This document shows, piece by piece, positions 35,503-43,227 of a stretch of 64,000 bases of DNA (within the stretch, counting starts at the first letter, position 1; each line of letters starts with the position of its first letter). The translations under genes were made by a program, and so were the position numbers. Location: assembly GCF_000422945.1 (NCBI RefSeq), contig NZ_AUHA01000003.1, positions 496,001 to 560,000 of the forward strand, given 5' to 3'. The notes under the pieces were generated by a model. That model made no database searches and had not been told where the DNA came from. It saw only the letters and a list, made by a program, of their open reading frames with translations. The stretch is from Daejeonella oryzae DSM 19973 (GTDB lineage Bacteria; Bacteroidota; Bacteroidia; Sphingobacteriales; Sphingobacteriaceae).

Positions 35503-36750
35503 ATGAAATTTAGTATCACTCTTATCCTGATTCTTATGTCTTTGCCCGGATTTACTCAAAAAACCGATCAGAAATTTCTTAAAGATCTATTAAGTTCTCA
35601 TCCTGAACTATTTAAAAATATACTCAATCATCCGAATCAAAACGAAATACAAATTTTATATACGAGAATCGATCGTGACAAAAACAACATTCCCCGCTTT
35701 AAACAATACAGCTATCGCCTTAATCCGGAATGGTATTTTTATCCGGCCAGTACTGTAAAATTACCGGCAGCCATCTTTGCCCTTGAAAAAATAAATGAGC
35801 TAAATATTAAAGGGCTCACAAAAGAGTCTTCGATGTTTACTGATAGTTCGTTCGCTGGTCAAACACAGGTTTTGTCAGATTCAAGTTCTAAAAGCAAATT
35901 CCCTTCAGTTTCTCATTATATTAAAAAGATTTTGCTGGTAAGTGATAATGATGCTTTTAACCGACTATATGAATTTATTGGCAGGAATGAATTTAACAGA
36001 AAGCTAAAAGAATATGGTTTAAATCACAGCCGGATTATTAACAGACTTGCTATTGGAGATTCCGGCGAAGCAGCAAAAAATACCAATCCGGTTTATTTTA
36101 AAAATGCCGAAGGCAAAATAATTTATTCTCAGGGTGCTCAATATGATGTTGAAAACTATCCTTTAAAACTCAGTAACCTGGTAAGAGGTAAAGGTTATTT
36201 AAATGCAAAAGATGAACTTGTAAATAAGCCTTTTGATTTTTCTGGCAAAAATGTGTTAACAATCTCCGATCAACAGAAAATCTTAAAAAAACTCATGTTT
36301 CCGGAAATTTATCCAATTAATGAGCGGTTTAATTTGCTGTCAGAAGATTATAAATTTTTATATCAATACATGTCAATGTATCCAACGGAAAGTGATTATC
36401 CGGCTTATGATTCAAAAGAATATTGGGCAACTTATTGCAAGTTTTTATTTTATGGTTCAGAGAAACAGGCTAAGCCTGCTCCCAATATTCGTATTTTTAA
36501 TAAAGTGGGAGATTCTTACGGCTACTTAATCGATAACTCCTATTTTGTAGATTTCGATAATAAAGTAGAGTTTATGCTGTCTGCGGTTGTGCAGTCAAAT
36601 AAGAATGAAATTTACAACGATAATAAATATGAATACGAAACGATTTGTCTTCCATTTATGAAAAATCTGGGCAGGTTGATTTATGAACATGAATTAAAGA
36701 GGGAAAAGAAAAATTTACCTGACTTATCTAAATTCAATGTTTTACAATGA
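35503..36750 (+). CDS. Class A beta-lactamase-fold serine hydrolase
   Basis: A 415-residue exported enzyme with signal peptide MKFSITLILILMSLPGFTQ. The serine-active-site motif STVK is at residues 83-86, and SDN is at 147-149 (LLVSDNDAF). The third motif, usually KTG, appears only as KVGD in FNKVGDSYGY, so it is not a standard penicillinase. The extra inserted segments make it larger than beta-lactamases (about 290). Related proteins are annotated as beta-lactamase-related serine hydrolases or peptidases in Bacteroidota; cleavage of beta-lactams is not predicted. It is divergent from the B12 operon. Confidence 0.8.
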   Translation: MKFSITLILILMSLPGFTQKTDQKFLKDLLSSHPELFKNILNHPNQNEIQILYTRIDRDKNNIPRFKQYSYRLNPEWYFYPASTVKLPAAIFALEKINELNIKGLTKESSMFTDSSFAGQTQVLSDSSSKSKFPSVSHYIKKILLVSDNDAFNRLYEFIGRNEFNRKLKEYGLNHSRIINRLAIGDSGEAAKNTNPVYFKNAEGKIIYSQGAQYDVENYPLKLSNLVRGKGYLNAKDELVNKPFDFSGKNVLTISDQQKILKKLMFPEIYPINERFNLLSEDYKFLYQYMSMYPTESDYPAYDSKEYWATYCKFLFYGSEKQAKPAPNIRIFNKVGDSYGYLIDNSYFVDFDNKVEFMLSAVVQSNKNEIYNDNKYEYETICLPFMKNLGRLIYEHELKREKKNLPDLSKFNVLQ

Positions 36751-36863
36751 TATAAATCTCCTTTTAACAGTCGGTTTAAGACTTTCTACTTCTTTGCTAA
36801 AAATCTGCTCAAACACTCAAGCGTTATCGCTGTTGTGTATTTTAGACTAAAGAAACACACCGT

Positions 36864-37628
36864 ATGTTAGAAACAATAAAACACAAGTTTTCGGATACTT
36901 TAAAAGGTCCAATACTTCAAGACAATCCAAATGCTAATGTGAATATGCCTGAAAGAGTTTTATCGATTCTGGCAGGAACAGTAATGACTTACAAAGGAAT
37001 TAAGCAAATTCTTACACATCCGATTATTGGTATCCAGGAAGCAATGGTTGGTGGAGTTTTGCTCTACCGTGGTGCAACCGGCATTTGCCCTATTTATTCC
37101 CGTTTAGGAAAAGATAGTACAGATACTCTCGCCATAAGTATTACCGAAAGATTTATCGTAAACAAGCCACGCAAGGAAGTGTATGCATTTTGGAGAAATC
37201 TAGAAAATTTACCCCGCTTTATGAAACATCTTGCTTCTGTGGAGGAAACTGACCAAACCCGGTCTAAGTGGAAAGCCAACCTTCCGGGAGAAATTGCAAA
37301 ATTAAGCTGGAATGCGGAAATTACCCGTGAGGAACAGGATTATTATATCGGTTGGAACTCTGTAGAAGGATCAATGGTTGATAATGCCGGTAAAGTAGAA
37401 TTTACAGATGCCTTAAATGGATCTGGAACAGAATTAAATGTAGAGATCAGTTATTTCCCGCCTGCCGGAAGTTTGGGACAAGGAGTTGCTAAATTACTTA
37501 ATGGTGTTTTTGAGAAAATGATTCGCGAAGATATTACCAATTTTAAACATTACGTAGAAGGTGAAGAATACAACACGTATCTGGAATCCAATAGTCTTGT
37601 AGAAAAAGTACAGAATACTTTTAAATAA
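36864..37628 (+). CDS. DUF2892 membrane anchor plus SRPBCC (cyclase/dehydrase-like) domain
   Basis: A 254-residue protein of two parts. Residues ~28-90 form a short membrane-associated DUF2892-like domain (NMPERVLSILAGTVMTYKGIK, GGVLLYRGATGICPIYS). Residues ~95-235 form a START/Bet v1-like SRPBCC domain (FIVNKPRKEVYAFWRNLENLPRFMKHL, and WNSVEGSMVDNAGKVEF). Fusions of this kind are common in stress-linked loci and bind hydrophobic ligands, but the ligand is unknown. It is followed by a strong terminator and converges with the lysoplasmalogenase gene. Confidence 0.85.
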   Translation: MLETIKHKFSDTLKGPILQDNPNANVNMPERVLSILAGTVMTYKGIKQILTHPIIGIQEAMVGGVLLYRGATGICPIYSRLGKDSTDTLAISITERFIVNKPRKEVYAFWRNLENLPRFMKHLASVEETDQTRSKWKANLPGEIAKLSWNAEITREEQDYYIGWNSVEGSMVDNAGKVEFTDALNGSGTELNVEISYFPPAGSLGQGVAKLLNGVFEKMIREDITNFKHYVEGEEYNTYLESNSLVEKVQNTFK

Positions 37629-37648
37629 GTTAATAGTTTTCTAATAAG

Positions 37649-37690
37649 AGCCATTCATTACGATATTTATATCAGGATGAATGGCTTTTT
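37649..37690. terminator. Intrinsic terminator
   Basis: Arms AGCCATTCAT (37649-37658) and ATGAATGGCT (37677-37686), followed by a T-run, after the SRPBCC gene and just before the convergent YhhN gene's end. Confidence 0.85.
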
Positions 37691-37694
37691 CTAT

Positions 37695-38402
37695 TTAATA
37701 CAATTCAGTTTTCTTAGGCATTCCTACAACCTTTCGTTCTATTGAACCAATTGTAATCAGGTATTGTGCTATCATGTACGTTCCCATAATAATTACGCCT
37801 GCAAATGGATAAGGAGAAACGAATTTGTTGTAAGCCAGGGCGGAATCAGAAATAATAAAAAATACGGCTCCAGTGATTATCAGTCTGAAACTTAAAAGAT
37901 TCACCCGTTTATATCTGTAGGCTGCAAGAATAGCCATCATAGAGATGATGAATATATATACCATTACAGGAAGTTTCAGATCACCAAGATATGGTCGGAT
38001 GTAAGTGTAATAACTGAGTGAAAATATTCCTAAAACAAACAACATCACATGGCCAAATTTTTTGGAAGCCATAGGATCATTTTTAAAATCGCGATAGAAA
38101 GCTACAGAATAAAATATGTGAGCTATTAGAAATGAAACCAATCCTGCTAAGAAAAAGATGGCTGCCCTATTAGCAAATAGCAATGCACAGTCTCCCAGAA
38201 ATGAAAAAATCAAACCTGCAAAAATCAGCTTCCTGAATCCTCCGGTTAATTTAGTAGTGGTTATTAAATACGTAAATAAAAAAATGCAGATAAGCGGCTT
38301 AACCACCAACCTAAGTTCAGGACTTTGGATGGATTCTGAAAGTATGTTCAGAAAGGCAATAATTCCAAAACTTATACTAAAGGCCAGATGTCGTTTCCAC
38401 AT
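37695..38402 (-). CDS. Lysoplasmalogenase, YhhN/TMEM86 family
   Basis: A 235-residue integral membrane protein with about eight predicted helices, containing FLGDCALLFANRAAIFFLAGLVSFLIAHIFYSVAFYR-like segments and the family signature VMVYIFIISMMAILA and IISDSALAYNKF. The YhhN/TMEM86 family hydrolyses the vinyl-ether bond of lysoplasmalogens. Its first codons overlap the last 26 bp of the alkylglycerol-monooxygenase-like gene in the same direction, so translation is probably coupled. With its partner it suggests an ether-lipid degradation unit. Confidence 0.88.
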   Translation of the reverse strand: MWKRHLAFSISFGIIAFLNILSESIQSPELRLVVKPLICIFLFTYLITTTKLTGGFRKLIFAGLIFSFLGDCALLFANRAAIFFLAGLVSFLIAHIFYSVAFYRDFKNDPMASKKFGHVMLFVLGIFSLSYYTYIRPYLGDLKLPVMVYIFIISMMAILAAYRYKRVNLLSFRLIITGAVFFIISDSALAYNKFVSPYPFAGVIIMGTYMIAQYLITIGSIERKVVGMPKKTELY

Positions 38403-39612
38403 ATATTGTTTTGCTCTTAAGTGTATAAAACCAAATTACTGAAAAAATAATCATGATGGCATTTATGATTATTATGGAAAGAAAGTATGGATTATTCCAA
38501 TAAAAAATCAAGCTAACCAGCCAGAAAATCAGCCTGAAATACTCGAACTTTATTAACCACACCTTTTGTTCTAATAAAGCACCACAAGTAACTAATGTTA
38601 AGATAACTAAAGTTGTTGAGGTAATCAGTTGAATAAGCAACATTTTGCTGTTAAAGAACAAAAGTATAGTGGCTAAAACCAAAGCAAAAATAAACTGAAC
38701 CAACACATATTTATTAAACTTAATATTATAATCAGGACTAAACTTGCGATATGTTTTTATATCAATTTCCTGAGGATATTGCATCCCTCCTAAACTTGCC
38801 GGAAACCATCCTGGAGATTTTATGAAAACGTTTAACTTATCTCTAAAGCCTGAAGTTTTTCTGGCAGTCTGATATAAATCAATCCAATAGTGAAAATTAG
38901 CCCACACCGGATTCCAGCTTTGCAATGGCTTGGTTATACCATACACAACTTCTTCTTCCTCTGCCTGAAAAGTGCCAAACATTCGGTCCCAGATTATTAA
39001 TGAGCCTGCGTGATTTTTATCAATATATTTCGGATTGGATCCATGATGAACACGGTGATGTGATGGAGTATTCATGAACCATTCTAAAGGGCCCATTTTA
39101 CCTATTGAACGTGTATGAATCCAAAATTGGTACAGCGTATTAAACGAACTTACTGTTAGAAACATAATAGGATCAAATCCTGCGAAAGCAAGAGGCAAAT
39201 AAAATATCCAGGAAAATCCTCCCTGAAACCAAGATTGCCGAAGGGCAACAGTTAAGTTATATTCCTCAGACTGATGATGTACAATATGAGCAGCCCAGAG
39301 GGCATTTATCTGGTGACTCATCCGATGAAACCAGTAGTAGAAAAAGTCCACACCCAGAAATAGCAGAAGCCATGTCCAAATTGTATTAGGAAATGTATAA
39401 AACCTTAAATGGTCGAAAACAGTTAAGTAAGCCCAGAAAGTGGCCGTTTTTAAAAAGAGGCCAATAAGCTGAGATCCTATTCCCTGACTTAAATTAGCTA
39501 ATGAATCATTTAAACGGTAGTAATCTAATTTTTTATAAAGCGCATACGCAAGCTCAATTCCTATAAGTATAAAAAAAACCGGAACGGATAATGCTATATA
39601 ATCTACTTTCAT
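38377..39612 (-). CDS. Alkylglycerol monooxygenase (AGMO)-like sterol-desaturase-family protein
   Basis: A 411-residue membrane di-iron enzyme. The histidine clusters are HRMSH (96-100), HIVHH (109-113) and HHRVHH (185-190), with conserved His/Trp/Glu around QFWIHT and LEWFMNTPS. The stretch after the third cluster (NPKYIDKNHAGSLIIWDRMFGTF) is strikingly like human AGMO/TMEM195, a tetrahydropterin-dependent enzyme that cleaves ether lipids. Several C-terminal helices extend it beyond shorter bacterial sterol desaturases. It overlaps by 26 bp a lysoplasmalogenase gene. Ether-lipid cleavage is inferred from similarity and neighbour. Confidence 0.85.
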   Translation of the reverse strand: MKVDYIALSVPVFFILIGIELAYALYKKLDYYRLNDSLANLSQGIGSQLIGLFLKTATFWAYLTVFDHLRFYTFPNTIWTWLLLFLGVDFFYYWFHRMSHQINALWAAHIVHHQSEEYNLTVALRQSWFQGGFSWIFYLPLAFAGFDPIMFLTVSSFNTLYQFWIHTRSIGKMGPLEWFMNTPSHHRVHHGSNPKYIDKNHAGSLIIWDRMFGTFQAEEEEVVYGITKPLQSWNPVWANFHYWIDLYQTARKTSGFRDKLNVFIKSPGWFPASLGGMQYPQEIDIKTYRKFSPDYNIKFNKYVLVQFIFALVLATILLFFNSKMLLIQLITSTTLVILTLVTCGALLEQKVWLIKFEYFRLIFWLVSLIFYWNNPYFLSIIIINAIMIIFSVIWFYTLKSKTIYVETTSGL

Positions 39613-39731
39613 ACCTATTATAAAATAACGGTTAAATTTTTGATTGTAAAAACTTCTTAAAATAAATCAGATTAAGGGAAATATATAGCATTCAGTAAAG
39701 TTTTATATATTCAGCCATAAAATTAAAGTAA

Positions 39732-40433
39732 ATGAAACTAATTAAATATACATTAATAAGCACTTTTCTACCTATAGCATTATTCGCTCAGAATGTAAAT
39801 GCTCAGGAATCTAAAAATACAATCTTAGCTTCAGAACTTAAATCATCGGTGGATTCTGCTAGTTATGCTTTGGGAATGAGTATCGCAACAGATCTTAAAA
39901 AACGTGGCGTAACTGAATTAAACTATTCCTTATTTGCGAAAGCTTTAGCTAATGGGTTTTCCGGAGCTAACAAATTATTAAGTCAGGAAGATGGGCAACG
40001 GGCTATTTCAAATTATTTAACAGCGGCTTCAAAAAGGAGTGAAAACTTAGTTTTGGATGAAGGGAACCAATTTTTGAAAGCGAATAAAACGAAAGCCGGG
40101 GTTGTTACGCTGCCCAGTGGTTTACAATATCTTATTCTTAAGTCAGGATCAGGTCCTAAACCTAAAGCAACGGATCAAGTGACCGTTCATTATACCGGCA
40201 CACTTATAAATGGGAAAAAATTTGATAGCTCGTTTGATCGGAATCAGCCTCTTTCTCTATCTCTTTCTGAGGTCATCCCCGGATGGACGGAAGGTCTGAA
40301 ACAAATGCCCACGGGTTCAAAATATCGGCTTTTTATTCCCTGGGAATTAGGCTATGGTGAAAATGGTGCAGGCGAGATTCCTCCTTACAGTGTTTTAATA
40401 TTTGAAATTGAATTAATCAGCATCGGAAAATAA
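39732..40433 (+). CDS. FKBP-type peptidyl-prolyl isomerase, Mip/FkpA-like
   Basis: A 233-residue exported chaperone. The signal peptide is MKLIKYTLISTFLPIALFA (cleavage near VNAQE). An N-terminal dimerisation domain (residues ~35-115: SSVDSASYALGMSIATDL) precedes the FKBP catalytic domain (residues ~125-233), with VTVHYTGTLINGKKFDSSF, PGWTEGLKQMPTGSKY and IPWELGYGENGAG. This layout equals Mip/FkpA, periplasmic or outer-membrane proline isomerases. A hairpin follows, and the gene converges with the VF530 gene. Confidence 0.93.
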   Translation: MKLIKYTLISTFLPIALFAQNVNAQESKNTILASELKSSVDSASYALGMSIATDLKKRGVTELNYSLFAKALANGFSGANKLLSQEDGQRAISNYLTAASKRSENLVLDEGNQFLKANKTKAGVVTLPSGLQYLILKSGSGPKPKATDQVTVHYTGTLINGKKFDSSFDRNQPLSLSLSEVIPGWTEGLKQMPTGSKYRLFIPWELGYGENGAGEIPPYSVLIFEIELISIGK

Positions 40434-40441
40434 TTTCAAAC

Positions 40442-40473
40442 TTGTCATTCCAAATCTACTTTTGGGATGACAA
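40442..40473. terminator. 13-bp hairpin between fkpA-like and VF530 genes
   Basis: TTGTCATTCCAAA (40442-40454) pairs with TTTGGGATGACAA (40461-40473), one G-U pair, loop of 6. There is no strong T-run, and the right arm lies inside the last codons of the VF530 gene. It probably terminates the fkpA-like transcript; it could also be a dispersed palindrome. Confidence 0.55.
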
Positions 40474-40683
40474 ATCATTTGTTTGAAGATAGAGGTTTTC
40501 AACTTTCAACCGGGCCCATGGAGTCTTTCTTAAAAATTTTAAACTCGACTTCACTCCCGGATTATTATTAAAACACGCAATGTTAATCCTTTTACCAAGC
40601 TCTTCCCAACCATAATACTCAACCAGTTTCAAAACTATATTTTCCAGGGTAATTCCGTGTAATGGATTATTGGCTTGATTCAT
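40456..40683 (-). CDS. VF530 (DUF2132) DNA-binding-like small protein
   Basis: A 75-residue protein of the VF530/DUF2132 family, recognised by [51 protein letters not shown]. The structural family is compact and thought to be DNA-binding. The open frame extends to a GTG at 40734, but this lies in a perfect hairpin (40706-40734); the ATG at 40683 gives the normal family N-terminus. Hairpins flank it on both sides. Function in the cell is unknown. Confidence 0.85.
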   Translation of the reverse strand: MNQANNPLHGITLENIVLKLVEYYGWEELGKRINIACFNNNPGVKSSLKFLRKTPWARLKVENLYLQTNDLSSQK

Positions 40684-40705
40684 ATTCAAAATTAAATAAA
40701 AAGCA

Positions 40706-40734
40706 GTGCCCAAATGAAATAAACATTTGGGCAC
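40706..40734 (-). repeat. Perfect 11-bp hairpin in the VF530 leader
   Basis: Arms GTGCCCAAATG (40706-40716) and CATTTGGGCAC (40724-40734) with a 7-nt loop. On the minus strand it is followed by TGCTTTTTATTT, so it resembles an intrinsic terminator or attenuator, yet no gene lies upstream of it in that direction; the start codon is 23 bp further on. Confidence 0.6.
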
Positions 40735-40760
40735 GAAAAAAACCGCCGGTTTCTATTTAT

Positions 40761-40768
40761 TAACTTTG
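40761..40768 (+). promoter_or_regulatory. Candidate -7 promoter box TAACTTTG for the Smr gene
   Basis: Exact TAnnTTTG, 46 bp upstream of the ATG at 40814. No convincing TTG -33 element. Confidence 0.45.
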
Positions 40769-40813
40769 AGCAATAATTAACTCATATTTTACCCGCTCCA
40801 TATAAAGCATATC

Positions 40814-41758
40814 ATGAAATTTAAATTAGGAGATTTTGTTCGTTTTGTAGATGAACGAAGAGAAGGTCATATTACACGTATAATTGATGATAAAACCGTA
40901 GCCGTTACGGATCAGGATGATTTTGAAATTCCTGTTTTGGCAAGTCAGGTAACCTGGGTTCACGGAAAAATGGATGATACCAGTGAATCAGGAGGTAATG
41001 ATTCATTAGAACAAAAACATGAAAATTTTATCAGTAAAGGAATATTTTTGGCTGTAGCTGATGATCAGCGGGCGTCTGCTGTAGTACATTTCTGGCTTAT
41101 TAATAAGACTGATTTTCAGCTTTTGGCCACTTTAAAAACAGAAAAGCTACAGCGATTTAAAGGTGAGTTTTCCGGAATACTTCAAGCCAAAGAATCTGTC
41201 AAAATTTATTCAGCTTCGTTAACAGAAATGGACAGATGGCCCGAATTTCATTTTCAATTATTGTTATACAGTAAATCTGATAATCCTCCTGAAAAGCCAA
41301 TATCCCGCAAGGAGAAGTTTAAAGCAAAAGATTTTAGCGGAGTAAAAAAAAGAATCGAGGAATTGAAAACGCAAGGCTGGTTGATTCAATTGGACGAGCC
41401 AGAATTAGTGATTGACGCACAAAAGTTAAAAGAAAGCTTTCATAAACCTGTTGACGAAAACCCGATCGTTAAAAAGCCTTTGTCAGAAATAGATCTGCAT
41501 ATTGAAAAATTACGTGATGACCATCAGTTTTTAAATAGCAACGAGAAGCTTGATATACAACTGGAGCAATTTCAAAAAAATCTGGATGCCGCTTTGGTTC
41601 ACAAACTAGGCTCCATCATATTTATTCACGGAGTTGGCAACGGAACTCTTAGAATTGAAATTCACAAAATGATCAGTAAACATCCGCAGGTAAAAACATT
41701 TATGGATGCACGTAAAGAGAAATTTGGTTACGGCGCCACCGAAATCATTTTTAAATAA
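40814..41758 (+). CDS. DUF2027/Smr-domain protein
   Basis: A 314-residue protein of the Bacteroidota type combining DUF2027 with a C-terminal Smr domain. The N-terminus (FKLGDFVRFVDERREGHITRI) resembles an SH3-like MutS2 segment, the middle (DFQLLATLKTEKL, FSGILQAKESVKIYSASL) is a beta-rich DUF2027 region, and the Smr part (from about 225) has IDLHIEKL and the HGVGNGTLRIEIH motif. Smr domains of MutS2 are endonucleases acting on nucleic acids; whether this one cuts is not known, and no MutS ATPase is attached. It ends in a perfect palindromic terminator. Confidence 0.88.
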   Translation: MKFKLGDFVRFVDERREGHITRIIDDKTVAVTDQDDFEIPVLASQVTWVHGKMDDTSESGGNDSLEQKHENFISKGIFLAVADDQRASAVVHFWLINKTDFQLLATLKTEKLQRFKGEFSGILQAKESVKIYSASLTEMDRWPEFHFQLLLYSKSDNPPEKPISRKEKFKAKDFSGVKKRIEELKTQGWLIQLDEPELVIDAQKLKESFHKPVDENPIVKKPLSEIDLHIEKLRDDHQFLNSNEKLDIQLEQFQKNLDAALVHKLGSIIFIHGVGNGTLRIEIHKMISKHPQVKTFMDARKEKFGYGATEIIFK

Positions 41759-41786
41759 GAAAAAGCACTCTTAAGAGTGCTTTTTC
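41759..41786. terminator. Perfect palindromic bidirectional terminator
   Basis: GAAAAAGCACTCTT (41759-41772) is followed immediately by its exact complement AAGAGTGCTTTTTC (41773-41786). It carries the stop codon of the minus-strand helicase gene (41771-41773) and ends both convergent genes. Confidence 0.9.
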
Positions 41787-43066
41787 TTTCTGGTCATTTT
41801 GGCTTTTTCGCCCGAGCCAAAATTATAAGTCTTGGAATTACTCTCTTTTTTCTCATGAAAAGCAGCGCCTGCCAATGGGTCTGCAGAATCCTGAGATTTA
41901 ATTACTTTTTTCTTTTTGGGCTCTGTTTGGATGATTAAATCTGAAGGCAGCTCTGCGGCAATCATTTGCTGACCTGTAGCAAGTTCAATCTTTTTTACAA
42001 TACTTAATTCAATATCGGTTGAAAAGGTAATCGCTATTACTTCATCATTATCAATATTGGAAGGTTTAACAATCCGGCTGATTAAAATTTCCTTTTCTTC
42101 GGGTACATCAAAATGAATAATTGTTTGAATACCTTTCAGGTCGATACTTCCTAATCCTTCGGTGGCAATAATTATAATCCTTGCTGCAGATTCACCTTTA
42201 AACTCTTCTAAAGAATTAAATCCGGCATCATCAAAAAATAACGGGTTCAATACTCCAGCTTCTTTTTCAAGCGAGGGAATGAGGCTTTTATAAATTTTTT
42301 GAGCAGTTAACCTGGTATTTACAAAAACGGCTACTTTTCTAAATTCCTCAGAATCCTGCAAAATATTATTCAGCAAATTAATTTTAGTTCTAAAATTCGG
42401 AACCCTGAAAAGTAACTGCGGATAAGTCTCCATTTTGTTTTGAGCCTCTCCGCTAACTTCAATAGTTGTGGGAAAACTCATGAACGGATCAATCATCATA
42501 TTCAATTTTTCATGAACTACTTCAGTAAAAACTAAATGCTGACATTTTATGATACTCCGGGCCAGTTCCACAACCGGGAGTTGCAGACCTTTTTTTATGA
42601 TAGTTTCGGCATCATCAACAATAAACATGATGATCTTATTCAGGTTAAGGCCTAATTTTAAATATAAGGCACGGGCTCTGTCGGGTGTAGCAATTACAAT
42701 ATCGGTCCCGTCTGCAAGCGCATCCATCTGACTTTCAATACCCGGCGCAGAATATAATCCAACTGTACGAATGCTTTTATTTTTGTTCAGCAATTCGAAC
42801 TTTTCCATTACAGCTAATACCCGTTCCTTATCAGGAACAAGAATAATTGCCCTGGGTGCTTCTTCAACCCCGTATTTTAATCGCATGAGAACACCCAGAA
42901 CATACGAGGTAGTTTTGCCGCTTCCTTCCGGAGCTACTGCGATGATATCCTGACCGCCAATAATACGGGACATTGTTTTGGCCTGAATTTCAAGAGCTCC
43001 AAGGTAGCCGGCTTCGGTCATGGCTCTGACCAATGGTTTACTAAGCTTTAATTTTTCTAACAGCAC
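41771..43066 (-). CDS. Degenerate DEAD-box helicase-like protein
   Basis: A 431-residue protein with the two-RecA layout of DEAD-box helicases, beginning at a GTG. Motif Q-like GALEIQAKTMSRI and motif I APEGSGKTT (45-53) are present. However motif II is DDAE (151-154) instead of DEAD, motif III SAT is not visible (LVFTEVVHEKL), motif Ib is TPDR, and the usual HRxGRxxR of motif VI is replaced by ISRIVKPSN. A Lys-rich tail follows. It is probably a conserved Sphingobacteriales protein that has lost normal unwinding, perhaps binding RNA. The GTG was chosen because a stop lies two codons upstream. Confidence 0.8.
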   Translation of the reverse strand: MLLEKLKLSKPLVRAMTEAGYLGALEIQAKTMSRIIGGQDIIAVAPEGSGKTTSYVLGVLMRLKYGVEEAPRAIILVPDKERVLAVMEKFELLNKNKSIRTVGLYSAPGIESQMDALADGTDIVIATPDRARALYLKLGLNLNKIIMFIVDDAETIIKKGLQLPVVELARSIIKCQHLVFTEVVHEKLNMMIDPFMSFPTTIEVSGEAQNKMETYPQLLFRVPNFRTKINLLNNILQDSEEFRKVAVFVNTRLTAQKIYKSLIPSLEKEAGVLNPLFFDDAGFNSLEEFKGESAARIIIIATEGLGSIDLKGIQTIIHFDVPEEKEILISRIVKPSNIDNDEVIAITFSTDIELSIVKKIELATGQQMIAAELPSDLIIQTEPKKKKVIKSQDSADPLAGAAFHEKKESNSKTYNFGSGEKAKMTRKKKHS

Positions 43067-43097
43067 TACTTATTTACTTAATTAATAATGTTTGCTG

Positions 43098-43105
43098 CAA
43101 AAGTA
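43098..43105 (-). promoter_or_regulatory. -7 promoter box TACTTTTG for the DEAD-box-like gene
   Basis: Exact TAnnTTTG on the minus strand, about 32 bp before the GTG at 43066, predicting a short 5' leader of about 27 nt. Confidence 0.5.
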
Positions 43106-43227
43106 AAGAAAAGCAATTCAGGATTTTTTTTAAGTTTAGGAATTTAATTTTCCCTTCGGATCAATCTTCAGCTGTAGCTCAGGAGGCAGAAATAGTAAAA
43201 AGAGATTTAATCATTACATTAGCCTTA

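Noticed and set aside
35500-36750. Antibiotic-resistance beta-lactamase
   Set aside because: The KTG motif is absent and the protein is much larger than class A enzymes, so resistance cannot be claimed.
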